Source of the DNA: Monarcha castaneiventris obscurior
Taxonomy: Eukaryota > Chordata > Aves > Passeriformes > Monarchidae
Assembly (NCBI GenBank): GCA_026261815.1
Contig: JAMPIT010000379.1
Span: 8,692,001-8,756,000, forward strand
Direction: 5' to 3'
Length of the DNA stretch: 64,000 nt
Below are positions 27,301 to 42,300 of this stretch, one piece after another. The notes under the pieces are model-generated. The model was not told where the DNA came from, did no database searches, and saw nothing but the letters and a program-made list of their open reading frames with translations. Both the position numbers and the translations under genes were made by a program. Within the stretch, counting starts at the first letter, position 1. Every line of letters begins with the position of its first letter.

Positions 27301-30300
27301 CAAAACTAAGATTAAGATATAGTAAAAAACATTTTTAATCAAATCAAACCTGCATGCAAGTTAAGCTAGAGATATGCCCTCTATCATCAATACATTTTGA
27401 CCAGTAAAAGCAAATAAACAATTCTGCTTTTGAACAGACAAAACTATGCATTCTAAAATAAGCAGGATGTTTTCACTTGGCTTTCATTCTTGACACTACT
27501 TTGTGTTAAAATGTAAAACCTACTATAGATTCAGGTTCATGTAAACACAGAAAATATTAGAGAATCATGTGATTCAAGACCTGAAAACTTACTTCAGTAG
27601 TTCATAATTCTTCTCATTTAGTCTTACAGCATTCTCCCGCCAAAACTTCTCAGACTTGTGCACAGGACTCCACTCCAGTCTTCCTGACTTGAGCTCAGAA
27701 CTGTATTCATCAAAGGAGCTGCAAAATAAGACCTAAATGAGATACTGGCCCAGCTTCTATGAACACATTGAACCATATGCCCAAGCCTACCCCTAACAAA
27801 GCTGGAGCTCAAAGTGCTATGACATTTGGAAGTCAGTGCTCTGCAGAGTATGAGAATTGTTCCCTGTCTCAACATTTTATAAGTAAGAAAGTGCATGAGA
27901 GGGAAGAAGAAAAAATTGTTCCCAGACATACTCCTCTATCCATCCCAAAACACTATTCCCAGAAAAAAAAAACAAAAACCCACAACAAAAAACCAAAGAA
28001 AAACCTAAGCCACACAAATGCAACATTTTGGAATTTATTTCGCTTTTTTGCTGGGTTTTTATGTTTTAACTTCCTCAACCAAGGATTCCAGTCCTTACCT
28101 TCCATCCACTTAAACCTTTGACAAAACCTACAATATGCACTTTAATTTAGGCACAAGAGCCAGAACTAGGTAAACACTAGCAAAAACTTGAGATAATCTG
28201 GACAGTAGAACTTATTCTAATCAGGTAGTCTTAAATTTTGACTGGAAATCATTTAAGTCAAAGCCTTTTCATGTCATTTAACAAATTATCAGTTACAAAG
28301 ATCACATATATACATGAAGATTTATTTTCTATTTAGCCTCTAAATACTGATAGACAATAGGAAACTAACAACCAGGACATCTCTGTATGCTTTATCTTAC
28401 TAAATAGCATTTACATATCATAATTCTGTAAGTATTTTAGCCTTACAAAATAAGAAAGTTCAACCAACATTCATATAACTGCATTTTTAAGTGCACACTG
28501 CAAAGCATACCTAAGGTCCTGCACGCTCTCACCAAGCTTGTCCAGTAGAAATTTGATATCTTCACTGATGTCTTCATCATCATATTTCTGCTGATCCAAA
28601 TTCTCTAGCTGCTTTAAAACTTTACACTGAATCATGGCAAGAGCATATTCTTGGCGAGTTTCTCTCTCAGTAGATTTCTCTAACAAATTCTAGGGAAGTA
28701 AAGATGTATTTATTTTGTTTAAGAACACACTACTTAGAAACAAAGCAGTATTTTTGAGAAATTCTTACTGGAACTTTTAAATTTAGTACGTGACAAAATG
28801 GATCACTTCCTGAAATAATCTCTCTCTTCAATACTACAAAGTACTAATTCACCTGTTTTGAATATTTTCCACATGAAATTGAGGTGACTACAAAGGCTAT
28901 TCAAAGAAAAAGGGCAGGTTTATATCCCAAATACCAGAATCTCCACCATAAACAACTACTTTTATCTTGGATTTTCATTTTAGCTTTCTGTGCAGCAATA
29001 GAATAAAGCAGAGAGCCTTAAAAAAATAACCTGAAATCTTATTTCCAATTCAAAGTTACCATCTGGATTAGATCAGCTCTTTTCAAGTTTGGGAATATTC
29101 CAACTAGACATTTTTATTCAAACAGAAGCTTGTTGGTAAGACTGGAATTACAAGCACAGAATGCAATAATCAAGTTCCAATGTCATTTATTCATTACATT
29201 TCTACTCCATTTAATCAGCTTTCAATTATGTTTTTCAATCAGAGCTGGCTGCCTGCACTTTTTGATAAAGCTGAAAACATGAATGTCATATAAAAAACAA
29301 AGTCCTTAACAAACAGAACATGTGTTCATGTAAATAAGACTTAACATCTACCAGAAATAAGCAGTGAAACTGTATAGAAGGAATTTGACTGCATCACTCT
29401 TGTCACACAACTATTACACCTAAGGTTTCTCAGATATCAGACATCCTATTAGTTACTGAGGCAGAACACTGCAAATCAATTTTAAAACTTGCAAACTAAA
29501 AACAAGTCATAATACTGCTTAAAATGGCTATATACAATTAGCTTTAATGTGCAAAAAAAAAAGGCCACCCCAGTTCCTATTTCAGTAAGAGAACTAAAAG
29601 GTAACTCACAGAAAGTAATGCTAATTTACTTAGAGTTAAAACAGCTAATGAGAGCAAATGAACAAATAATGAAACTTAAATAAGAAAATTCAACAGGTTC
29701 AAGGAGCAGGTGGATGAAGCTTCCAAAGAACTCCTAGTTAAGATAATTGCAAGCAGATATGGAAGCTACTCCAAATATTATCTGTCTCATACCACAGTGA
29801 GATACTCAAGCTTTTCAGAGTAAATTTGAAAGGACATGTTAACAAAGTAACAACACAAACACATGACTATATAGAATGGATCAGTAAACTATTCAGTAAT
29901 AAAAACCAAAGTCTTAAGGTGTAAAACTAGTTCTAGGCAGGAAACAGACACAGAAGACAATAAAAGTGAAAACGAGGGAATAAAATAATAGGTACAGAAA
30001 GTAGTAGATTCAAAGAGACAGGAGTGCCCAATACTTGTTGCTTTATAGAAAATATTACATTTGCAGTTATATACTTCAGGCAATTAAATTGACAAAAAGG
30101 TGAAATATGGAAAAATTAGGAGAAATCAAGTAGTAGAGAAGACATCCAAGTTGCCAAGACTCATGGAGCACCTTCAGTAATGCACTGACAGATTTGGGGA
30201 ATCATTAAGTCTAGTCTTCTATGCAATTCCCTTCCCGCCCCATAAACTGATGCTGTGGCATCACACACAGGAAAAGGACTGTTTTGCCTCTGCTACCTAT

Positions 30301-33300
30301 TTTAATTTTGCTTCAGAACTCACAGCTTTAATGTCTAATTTCTAATCTGTCATGTTCCTGGCTGGCAGTTAACAACTCGTCTGCATGCCAACACGAGTCC
30401 TTAATGCTGGAGAAAGGAAAGAGCTAAGTTACACTCCCCATAGCCTATAACAGAAACACCTTATTCTTTCTTAGCCTTTATTTAAAAATCTTAGCTTCAG
30501 TTTTGCTTCCTCTTTTGCCTACTGCAAAACACAGTAAATCTAAGAACTAGCAATTCCTTCTCCTACTTTTTATGACCTCAGAATAGGAAGAAACTGGATA
30601 TAGACTGCTGAGCTTCTCAGCTTCTTTTTCTAATTTTTTTTCCAATCTGTCTTGCTGTATGTCCCTGCTTAATCCTAATATTAAGATCTTTAAGAACACA
30701 ACATCTACAGAGTAAGAATAGTAACAATATATAGCGAGAATAGCTCCTACTGAACATCTCTTACCACCGTACTCCTTCAACAAGACAAAGAACAGATTCT
30801 TATGATCTGCCTTACCCAGAAATCTTTTAGTGGCAGATGTTTTCAGATAGAGACCCAGAGTAAGCACCTTCACACAGCTCATCATTGCTAATCAGCAAGC
30901 CCGTAAGCAACAATTTCCCTCTCCCCATTCTAATTTGCTTGCAACACTTACTAGTGGAACAGGAAAACAAATAGCTTCCAAGACCTCCATTTCCTATTCA
31001 GGATACCAAGTGCTGCTTTAAAACAGCATTACAAGTTGTTACAGCACCCTGTATTACTCACAAGACACTTGACAAGCATGCACATAAAACTAGTGGCATC
31101 CATGAACACAAAAGGGTACTGTCACAGTGAAAACATCAAGCCTAGGTACTCAGTTATTCCTAGGTATCTTAAATAGGACCAGTGATTTGCAGGTAATGCA
31201 GACACAGCAAGTCAACTAATCACTCTTATAAGGGTATTCTCAGCTGTGTTTACAGAGCCACCAAGAAAAGATTTTTGGACTAGTAGATAAAAATTTCTCA
31301 GTGGGACAAGCATATGTATTCAAAATAATATTTTGTCAATTAAAGCTTCATAAGGTGAGATTAATCAGCTAATAGTAACTCCAGAGTTTTACAGCTGTAC
31401 CAGTAGGAAAAAGAATCTTGAATTAAGAAAGAGAAATCATTAGTGCCTGTGTTAATATTGGTTTTTTTTAGTCAACCTTATTTTAAGAAGGCATTGAAAA
31501 ACATATCTCTATTACTAGTAACAGTGTGTCTATTACCTGTAGCAAAACTCAAGTTCACAAAAAGAAAAACCAAAAAAACCCAGAGAATTAAGCTTTCAAT
31601 CAGGTTATTGATATGGTCCAGCAGGAACAGCTATGCATCAGCAACATTTGAGACCTAGGAATATGTGAGAGAAGCACAGCATGACTGCAGTCAACAGATA
31701 CTTACCCGAAATGCTGCAAGGATGATTCTGGTTACTTTCTCTTTGACAGATTCCTGAAGAATATCTGACAGCACGGGGACAATATTGTACCGACGAAGAT
31801 ATTCACACATTTGAGGGCTAAATGCCAGCAGCCACACACAGAAAATCATCTGATACTGGAGCTGAAAGCCGCATTTGTTGCTCAAGACGCCCATGATGCT
31901 AAAAAAATTGACATAGTACACATTTAATTTTTAAATAATGACTACATAGGTTGCATTGCTCCAATCTGAAACACGAAAAGAAATGGTAACGAGAACTCAT
32001 TGGAAAGAGCTGCTGAGGATGAGAATACACAACATACACTTCACAGTAACCTGCATCATTATTTACCACTGTAGAAGCAACTTATTCAAAAAGCCATCTT
32101 TTAAAGATATGGTTATTTCCTCCTTAGCCTTAGAGCCATAAAGCAGCTTTTCCCATGTGAACTGATGTGGTGCAGTATCCATCTTCTGGTGCACCAAGAT
32201 GGTTTTTCTACTGGCATGTTTAAAGCATTATTTGTCACTCTACAAGAAATGGAGGAACACACAGCTGCTCCTTCAGAGTTAAGGAACAAACAGATAGAAC
32301 AAAATCTACACAAATTGAACTTCTTTCTTTAATTGTACTTGTCCACAGGAGTGTCTGAAATGAGCTGAAGTATTCATTATTTAACAGTGAGCTCTCAGGA
32401 AATCACTCATAGACACAAATACACAAAGTACTGCTAGAAAAAAAACAGTATCAACAAGATCTCCAAGAAGACATCATGCAGATGGTTTGTTAAGATGAAG
32501 TTTTGAAAATTTAGTAAGCAATTTACAGGTCCGTTCTGAAACGGCTAGCTCAATTTAAAATTTAAAACAGAATCTACATTCAAAATCATTCTTACCAAGT
32601 TTAAGATCAGTTCAAACATGGTGAAACACAGGCTTATTGTAATGCTTTAATACTTGATTAAAAAGCTTCCTTGGTATCAGCAGTGTCATCTTGGCACATA
32701 TGAACATCACCTGAAATTTTACTTCACTAGTAATTCTGACTTTTCTCCATTTTAGTGTAAAGGGGTATCTTCCGTTAAAGTGCAAATCATGTATCAAACC
32801 ATCCCCAATAGAGGCATGGATGGCAGAAAAATTATTTATAGGCAAGCATTTTTTAAATAAGAATAGTACCAAGATCCTAGCCCAATGGAAAGCTATTTAT
32901 TAGGAGAATTGGATAAAAGAATGACCAACTTGAAGCCATACGTGGAAAAAAATTGGTCTTAGCTCTAGAAAATGTTTCTCCTTTCACTAATGTTTTCAGA
33001 CAGAGCAATTCCAAACTCAAACACTAGAATGATTAGCAGAAACTCATTTCATTAGTCCTTGTTCTATTAAATAATAAACACAACATCTTCAGCTGAACAC
33101 AAATTGTTGTATTCCTGTTCAGATACATATTTATGCAGTTCTTCTTGAACAGGCAAGTTTGCATTAAAGCCTCAAAAGCGCAAGTTTCATTTGTCTGTTT
33201 GACTGTGCTAATGTTTGAAAACAAATCTCTTTTGTACTCAAACAGAACAGCTGTCTATCACAAAAGAGTTCTATTCCAAAAAAAGGTCACTGGGGTATGC

Positions 33301-36300
33301 ACTACTGTAGGTGCAAGTATATCCATACAAATGGAAATAGATGCTCACCAATTTACTCCATCTGCTTCTACCCATGCAAAGCGGTATTCATTGACCCTGA
33401 GCATCAGCTGCAGACATCCAGCAACACACTGCACATACTGGGAACTCTGGGTGAAAAGAACAATACATCACTTCTTGCAAGAAGAGTCAGGTAGTTAAGT
33501 GCTGAAGTACAGTTTTCCAAATTAGGCTTTACTGGCATAAAAGGAGAAGAGTTCTGAATATTAAAGAAGTGTTATGCAAGTGACACCACTTTACATTATC
33601 AGAACATTTGAACATGCCTTCCTTCAGTATCTATGAATGAAAGCTGTCTTCTGTTTGAATATATTTGCTAGAGCCTGTTTTTCTCTCTTCTTACTCAATT
33701 GTCAGCATTACCTTCACTAACACTAATCATACATTAATCAGATATGCTGCTGATAAAATGCTGTTTGCTTTTTTCCTCCCTATAAGCCTTTTCCTTGAAA
33801 GTCTCATGGTAGCTCTCTCACATAATACAAGATGAAACTTTTCAAACATTTAATGAAGCAAAGAAGTTAGGCAATCCCATATGAAAAGAGAGGGGGCAAT
33901 AAACAGAACTGAAAATAAAGAGTAACTCATTGTGTGTGTCTCATGAGAGATTTAAGTCCTTTATGTAAAAACTAAGTCTGTGCATCTGGGCTCAAATCAT
34001 CTAGAACATCAATGTCCCTGTGAAAGTATTCATTTTCACACCCCATGCAAATAAAACAGCTATAAACACACAGACAGCTCTCCCATCCCAAATAATGCAT
34101 CAATTTATCTGCATCAGCAACCCATGTACTTGAACTTGGAGATTTCTTTTTAAAGAGTCTGCCATAAAAGCACTGTCTTCCAACACTATTATAATTGAAA
34201 TTTCGCACTAGATTCCAGCTCTCATTTCCTGTATAAAATGCTACAACTGCATCCCTAATTTACTCTCAAATTAGCCAAGACCTGCTGGAAAATCCTGCAT
34301 AAACTAGACCTGAAATCTGAACACTGATGAAGTTAAGACAATACTTGCCCAATTTAATTACCCTAGAACCTATCTGCACTCTCAGTTCTGCTGCTCTGGG
34401 ACCCTGCCGTGGCACTGTACATTTGTGCTGTACCACAGTGCAATGAATACAGATTTCTGAGCAAGTCAGAGGAGCTCACAGCTCCACAGTAAGTGGTGTT
34501 GTGTGCTGTACAACTATTTACTCTTTTATAGCTGTATGACAAGAGGGCTGCCAGTCTAACAAAACCTAACACAATGGCACACAGATCTGCACATGAAATA
34601 CTGAAATACTTCAACTTCCACGCTCAGCCCATTGTTTTACACCCAAAGTCATGCATAAGATTCTTGCCTCTTTTCTACTTTAAACCCCAGATGGGGTAAT
34701 TTAAGAGGGTCTCCTCTACAGGAAGCAAATGCTTTAAAGCCATGACTACATTTACACATACAACAAATCCTAAGTCTTCTGATCAACTGTGACCACTTTC
34801 AGGCTGCAAAAGGAACAAAAGACCAAACTGAATTCTACTCCACATTCAAGAACTAAGATACACTGCCTCATCATGCCACACCACCACAGAAAATCCAGTT
34901 AGGATGATCATCTGCATTTGTTATACTGCCACAGTTCATCTCCAAGCTCAGCAGCTATTATAGCTACACTAAATTCAATACTAAAAAAAAATACTGATGC
35001 AAAAAGGACAATCTATTTTCCCCTGAATTCAAGCTATTCAAATATGAAAAGCTTACAGCTTTGAAAGTATTCTTGCAATTTCATGCTACAGTGGTTTAGG
35101 GGCAATATCAGCTTTAGTATCTGATGTGTCCTTTTCTAAGTCACGCACAGCACAACAGTGAAAAGCTTCTCAGTTTCAGGTTTCTTCCACAAGTCCAACA
35201 GCTCAGTGGTAAACAGCCAGCACTGAATCATAGAAATATTTAGGCTGGAAAAGACCTCTAAGATCACCAAGTCAGGGACTTAAAATTGTTCGAATATTAA
35301 ATTAATTTTATACAATTTTTTCAAGTTTCAACAAAGAGAATCTTAGATAAATCTACAGCTGTAACAAGACAAACTAACTTGTAAAAGATACGCTTCCACT
35401 GCCAATGTTCTATGTGAAATCAGTGTTAAAAAATACTTTTGTTTCTTGGCGCCATCACCTGGCACTCTGTTGTACAGTTCTGATTCCAAGTACTTCTTAT
35501 CACTGGCACCAGAAGAGATCTGCACCTTAATCCGAGGACTGGATATCACCTGCCCGAAATAGCAGATTGACAGATTTCAAAGATAAACTCACATCACTTG
35601 TGGAGACTGCTCCTGTATCCACAGAACCCCCTGTACCACGTAGTTTCTAGGAAAAGAAAAAATTAAAGTTTAAAATCAGACTTGTTCTTCACCCTTAAGG
35701 AACAGTTGTTACCAAGTTTCTTTCAGTTCTCCAACCCTTCTAGTCATAAAAAAAAAAGAAAAATATTTTGATTTCATTAGGTATTTTTCCTGCTTATTAT
35801 GTTATTGTAATGTATTTATTTCACACACACATTTCCTGTCTAGAACAACGTGCTTGGAGCTGATTCTGGTTTATCAACATTTAATTTCTAATTATTTAAG
35901 TGTGGATTAACTCAAGATATTTTTTTATCTTAGAATCTGCAACCTGTACTCTTGCCTCTTCTTGAAGGAAATTCCAACTTTAAGATTGTCCTTCCAGAGG
36001 GAAAAAATAAAACTCCTTTTTAATAAGCCCAGTTTAGAAAACTATGAAAAATATCCCATGACTAAACGTACTGAATGTTTCTTGGCTCTCCAGAATCCAC
36101 TTCTACTACAACACTAAGAGAATGAATGACAAATCACTGCCTTTTGAAGGAAAAAGTCCAAAAATGAATACAAAAGAGAATGATTCATCTTTGAAGGACA
36201 AGCCAGAAGTGGTTCATACTGAGCTAATACCATAAAAACACTGTCCAAATAAGTCAGAATTTATTCTGTTTCAAGACACAGGACTAAAAGTAAAAGCTTG

Positions 36301-39300
36301 GTACTACAGTAAACTGGAAAAAGGTTTTGAAATTCAATTTCTGCTGCCACAGGATTTTTCTTCCAGCAAAAAGCTCTGATAACCAAAACGACAGAAGCAA
36401 GACAAAAAAAACCTCATCTCATATTTCTCAGTGCCCAAAAGAAAAAAACCAGTGTTAACTAACAGAAAAGGCAAAAAGCTTTATACTAATTTACATTTCA
36501 AGGACTAGAGTAAAACATTTAAAATACTAAGTTAAAAACTAAGTGCTTGAATAAAGAACATTTAGCTTTAAAAATGACAAAGTAAAATTTCATTTTAAAA
36601 AAACAAAACCAAAAATATGCCTCTTGTTTGCACACTTACACATTCATATTCTCGTAAAAAGTTTCCAGAGTTACTGTAAAGTTTAAACAAAAGCAGCTTT
36701 TTACCTGTGAACTAAGCTGAGTTTTAATCCAGTTGAAATAGTAGTTCAAGTCACTGCCTTCCATAAGCTCCCTCCCCCAAGCAGCCAGTTTGGCAATAAT
36801 TCTTGCTGCCTGAAAAAGAATGCAATAAACAGATTTTTTAAATTTCAGCAATTTCAGAACTCAGTGAGAAGTCCTGTACACTTTGGAAACCAAGTTCAGA
36901 CGAAAGACAGTCTCTTACAGAAATCTACCTGTTTTCTATGTAGGGGACTCTTCATGCCCTGTAATTTTTTTTTTTTAGCTTTCTGTTGCTTCTGCTTCCA
37001 GTAACTCATTTATTTTCACGATGTTATCAGTTACCTGTAGCTGTTGTAGCTCACAAGGCACCAATAAAGAACGCGGAAGGAGATGGAGGGAAGCTGTTGA
37101 TGGGCTACTGCTGTAGGACACCACTACAGTCAGAAATTAATCAAAAGCAAGACACTTGATGGCCTAACACATGCAGGCTTGATTTAAACAACTGCAGCAT
37201 GTGCCAATACAAATGATAACAGAGTATTGAAGGTTTTTCAGACTTAAACTGAAGGAAGTAATCTACAAGAAGGGAGAAGTTTCAAGTAAAAGAAGAGCAG
37301 AAAAGTAAAATGGAAGGTAGAATTTAAGAATGAAGATGGGAAACAAAAACGTGGTCAGGTTAAGAATTTTCATGATGCCTATGACCCAAGAATGCTTAAG
37401 AGTTTATTTCTACGTCAGTCTTTCCAAATTATAATTGAAGTAAATTTATGTTGCAGCCTGAAGCTTATATCCAAAAGCATTTGAGCCAGCTTACGTCTAA
37501 AGAGGCAGTGTAACTAAGAAATTACTGAAGCAGGGATTCATTTGCTTGCACACAGTTCCATGATGCAGTGAGGACACTGTTCCAGCCACCCTTCCACCCT
37601 ACTGCATTCACATGCAGCACCACCACTACTGATTTCTGGAGGGATTACAAGTGTGAGTCTGGAACAACAATCTCTACACTGAAATCTGTTAAATCCCCTT
37701 CTGAATGAAATAACCCCATAAAATCCCTTCAGCTTTAAAACACAAGATACTAGCTCTCTAGTCAACCATGCTTCTGAGTTAAAACTGCTACCTGGCCCCT
37801 GAATGAGAGACCATTTATGCTCAGCAGAATTTGAGCCTATACAGAGGATGAGTACTTCTATCTGCTTAGGCAGATGTAATGATCTGGCATCAAAAGCCTT
37901 CCAATGTGCATAGTAAAGAGGAAAATAAAATAAATCCAACAAAAATAAGACAATCCTAAACCTTGGTTTTGAAAACATTCAAGTGCTTTAAAAAAGCATT
38001 CTCAGTACTAAAAGGTATAATAAGGCAGTAAACTTAGTGGATCCACTTAAAGTGGATTCACTTCACATGAGGTTCCCTATGACTTGTTAAATTATTTCTA
38101 TATTTCTGCATTATGTAAAGAAAATAATATCTGAATAACACAAATCTGAGTAGAGAAATGCTGACCATCAAAATTTCTACACCATACATTTAAAATCCAC
38201 CATTCCAGGAAGATTAAATAGTTTGTACTGCAAGGGCCTGAAAATTATGCTTTACCTGCATATTTGGGCAGTCTCAATATTTGACTGCTCAAACTGCAGT
38301 TTTGCAGGATGGGTCTTCAGTAGTATTACCACCAAAAAAAACACAAAATAAACCACACTAACCAAAAAAACCCCCCAGTCACCTCCTCCCTCAGCTACAC
38401 CAAGAAACAGGATTCACAACCATGCAGTCAACCAATAAGATTAAAAAATTAAATCAATAAATAAACCAAGCCTGACATTTTTCTTGAGAACATGCCAGCA
38501 CACTGGTCAAACTGCAGTACAGCCCCAAACACAGCTGCACTGGCCACATCCCAGGGCAAGGAGCAGGGCTTGCTCGGTGTGCTGGAATCCTTGCACCAGT
38601 TCTGCCACTGCAGCCTAATGCAGGCCACGTGTGTGGGGTTGTAGTCTGAGCCTCTGATTTGGCTCTACTGTATCATGCCAGCACAAACATAAGCAGTGAA
38701 GAACAATCCATAGCTGTGCAGTTTTCTCTTCCTAAAGCCATAATGTAAGCGTCATTGTTGGAAACTGTGATCTCCACTAGGAATTCACAGTAATATAACC
38801 GTATTTTTGCCCCATAAGAAAAAAAACCTGCAGAGATGAAATGGCCAGTTCTCACCACTGATGGCAGAAGAATATTAGGATTCCAGAAAAGTTACTCCAT
38901 ATACAGGAGCAGCAAACAGTAGTCAAAGCATAGCAGAAACCATACACTGCACATAGGTGTACTGGGTTTGGCTGGGATGGACTATTTCCTTCATAGCAGT
39001 CCATATGACGCTGTGGTTTAGACTGGTGTTCAAAACAGTGCTGTTAACATATCAATGTTTTAGCTGCTGCTGAGCAGCACTTACACAACATCAAGCACTT
39101 CTCTGTTTCTCATTCTACACTTTCAGTGAGTCAGCTGGTAAGCTGAGCACATGAGAAAATAAGGTTCATCGAGGCAGACATTTCCATTGCACAAGATGAG
39201 AACTTAAATTCTCATATTTGTCATTGACTGGCAGTTGTGATAAAAGTTTTTCAGGTATGTTTTACTGTACTTATTAATTCTAAAATCCCTGCTTTTCTGA

Positions 39301-42300
39301 ATTTTTATAATCTGTCCTAATCTCCCAGAAATAAACCAATATCAATAAACAATGTAACTTTGCTTTTTAAAATGTGGTCAGGTGAAGTTTGTCTTAAGAA
39401 AGACTCGTCTAACCGGCAAGAGGAAAACTTTCCAGGCAGAAGTTTAGCTTCAAATTCCAAAATCTCCGGAAGAAAAACAGAACCAGCATTTTTCTCTACC
39501 ATCTTCAGGGACAGGTTCATTTAGAACTTACCATATGCACAGTGAAGAGATCTTGTCGATTCAACATTGGCAGAAAATAGGACCATGCAGTGTTTTTACC
39601 ACGTTTTGCATAATCAAAGAAGATGCAAACACGCTGATGATTTTCCTGTAAAAATTCAGAGAGAGGAAAAGATGACAGACTTGTAAAAGCATTTGACATA
39701 AAGCAGTTATTTGCTCCTTGTTATGTTGGCATAAATTATCAGAGCATATCCTAGCTTGTAAGAGCCCATGAAAATTTTTCAGTTAAACAATTACTTGTGG
39801 ATACAGTTCATTTCAGCACCCCAATATTAAGGTTGGAGATTTGGGGTGGAGGAAACAAACTTTGAAGCCTCAGTTGTATCCCAATATCCAGTACTCCAAT
39901 ACCTGCTTGAGCAAAACCACATATATTCTTTTGAACATGCAAGTGGAGTAAGGCAAATGAGAAACAAGCTAAATAGTGTCATTTTTTAAGAGGAACACTA
40001 CTCTTCATCCAATCAATTATGCTTAATTAAAGTCCATACAAAGTTTTCAACACATTTCTACTTCCATGCAAGAGCCTGTTGTTCAACTTCTGCTACAAGT
40101 GAAACCTTGGGGGTGTAAATTAGCCTCTCCATTCCTCTCATCTTCTCTCCCAGATGAGGCTGCAACTGATCCAGCAGTTACCTCAGGCAACCTGCATATC
40201 TAAAAGAGCACACACTCACCAGAGGTCTGTTCTTCAGGGCTCCTACCCTGAGCCTCAAGAGACCACAACCACCTGAGCCTGGGCACTGGGGACAGCCTCT
40301 AAGTATTTCCCCTATTCACTATACAAAGCAGCTATTACAGCTCTCCTTAGAGCAGGCCAGAGAACAGGCCATACAATCATAAAGGGGAAAGAAAATCTCT
40401 GCTGTTTCCTAACAGCCTAGAATATAGACAGTCTCCCAAAAAATCCAACATTTGAATTCTTGCTTTTCCTCAAGCATTTCCACATGCTTTCCAGGCTCGT
40501 GGACTGGAACCTTTCCTTCTGAAGTGATGTCTCCCCACTGAAGTCAAACTACTATGACCAAGTACACAGCTTGTGTCAAGGAAGGCAAATGAGAAACAAA
40601 AGGACAGTATCTCAGTCTCCACTATCCAGACATTTTAATTTTCAAACTCCCCTAGCTAGAAAGGCTTTTCTCCATCAGTTCTGCACCCTTTTATTAACTC
40701 TAGGGACCAAGAACCAGCTAGGCAAGTCTCCTTGTTGGAATATGATCCATTAAGCACAAGATGACCTGAATGTATCCATGATCCAAACAGTGGCATCTTA
40801 GTAAGCCTTAGAACTTCAACCAACCCTTCCTTGAAAGTAACAGTCTTTACCTCAAAACACAAGTTTTCTCACTTTTACTCTTCCAGTTCTCTTCCCTATC
40901 CCACTGCTAGATGAGTGAGCGAGTGGCTGTGTGGTTCTTAGCTGCCAGCTGGGGTCAAACCAGGACAGTACTGTACCACATGGGATGCAAATTGCTGCCC
41001 TGATCACTGACTGGGGAAGCTCAGATGTCACCAGCAATCTGCCAGTTATAACCCTTACAGTGGTCCATTCTCTACATGGCATGTGTAAAAAAGCAACCAG
41101 AAATGTTCCCAAAATTTGTTGTTCAAACTATGAAACAAATAAAAAAGTAAGATCTCGGGAACACAGAGCCTTTGGTGGAGAGCTTTTACTCTGTGAGGGC
41201 TTGTTTGATGAGAAACGGCAGTTCGATCAAATAAATCACTGTTAGCATCTGCTTCTGCTAAACAGTCTAACTAAAAAAGATCAGAACTTACCAGATCAAT
41301 GAGTTCAGTTTACAACATAACTAAGAAGGAGACAGACAAGTCTGGAAGCAGAAATGCTGAAATAACTTTAACATGCTGTCAGTCAGAAGACTTGTCTGGT
41401 TTGCTGTTAAGGTGCAGGATCAAGACAGAAGGGAAGGAGTGGAAAACTCCCCACAGCCCTGAAATATGTAGTGTTGCACCTTCCTAAGAAGCTGCTGACT
41501 ACTCTGATAAAAAGAAAATTCTGAAGCTCTCACATCAACAGTTGAATAATTTAGCAGCTGTCATTTCTGAAGAAGCATAATTAAGTTCACTCTGGTGGTA
41601 CTGCTACCTGCACCAACTACAGTGTAGGTTCTTACAGATTTCATAAGTAACCGACTGTGCAGTGTGACAAGGTCACTAACCCGAAGAAATACTGTTCCAA
41701 GAATTTATCAGATGAAGAGAATAAGAAATGTTTCCTCAAGGATGACAATATGCTAACACTCTCCACCTTCAGAAGTAAGCAGAATGGCAATAATCTTATA
41801 TGGGAAACACCACACTAATTTCACGTTTGCCAGCGTTCAAAACAATTCTTTCTTAGAAAGGTCATCAAATCAGTAAGTAGAACTGCTGGAACAATCCTAG
41901 ACACCCAACTGGGCTTTCGGTGAGCTCAAAACACAGCTGACATAATTTTTACCTCCTCACAAGAAAAGCATAGAAAGATGATAGAGGAACCACAGTCAGT
42001 CATAATCAGACAAAAGCTGGATACTGCTACCTGTGATGGTTTCCAGAAGTTTCAGCTAACCAACGCAGCTATTCTTTGTCTCAGGAAACTGCAGCAAACA
42101 TACTTTCTCAAGGTAAATTTTACTCAGAGTCAATGGCACCATGACAGGCCACGTCCTTGAACAATTTCTTGCTTAAAATCTTTGAATGTACTGAATTAAG
42201 ATGAATCAGACAAAGACTGGAGACTTCATATCCACCACAGGAAAAACGGGGCAAGACTATTTACATGAGCACGTATTGACAGGACAAAGGGGAATGGCTT

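Noticed and set aside
37538..37978. 146-codon minus-strand open frame in intron 5
   Set aside because: No start context, splice signals or domain supports it, and composition is ordinary intron. Treated as chance.
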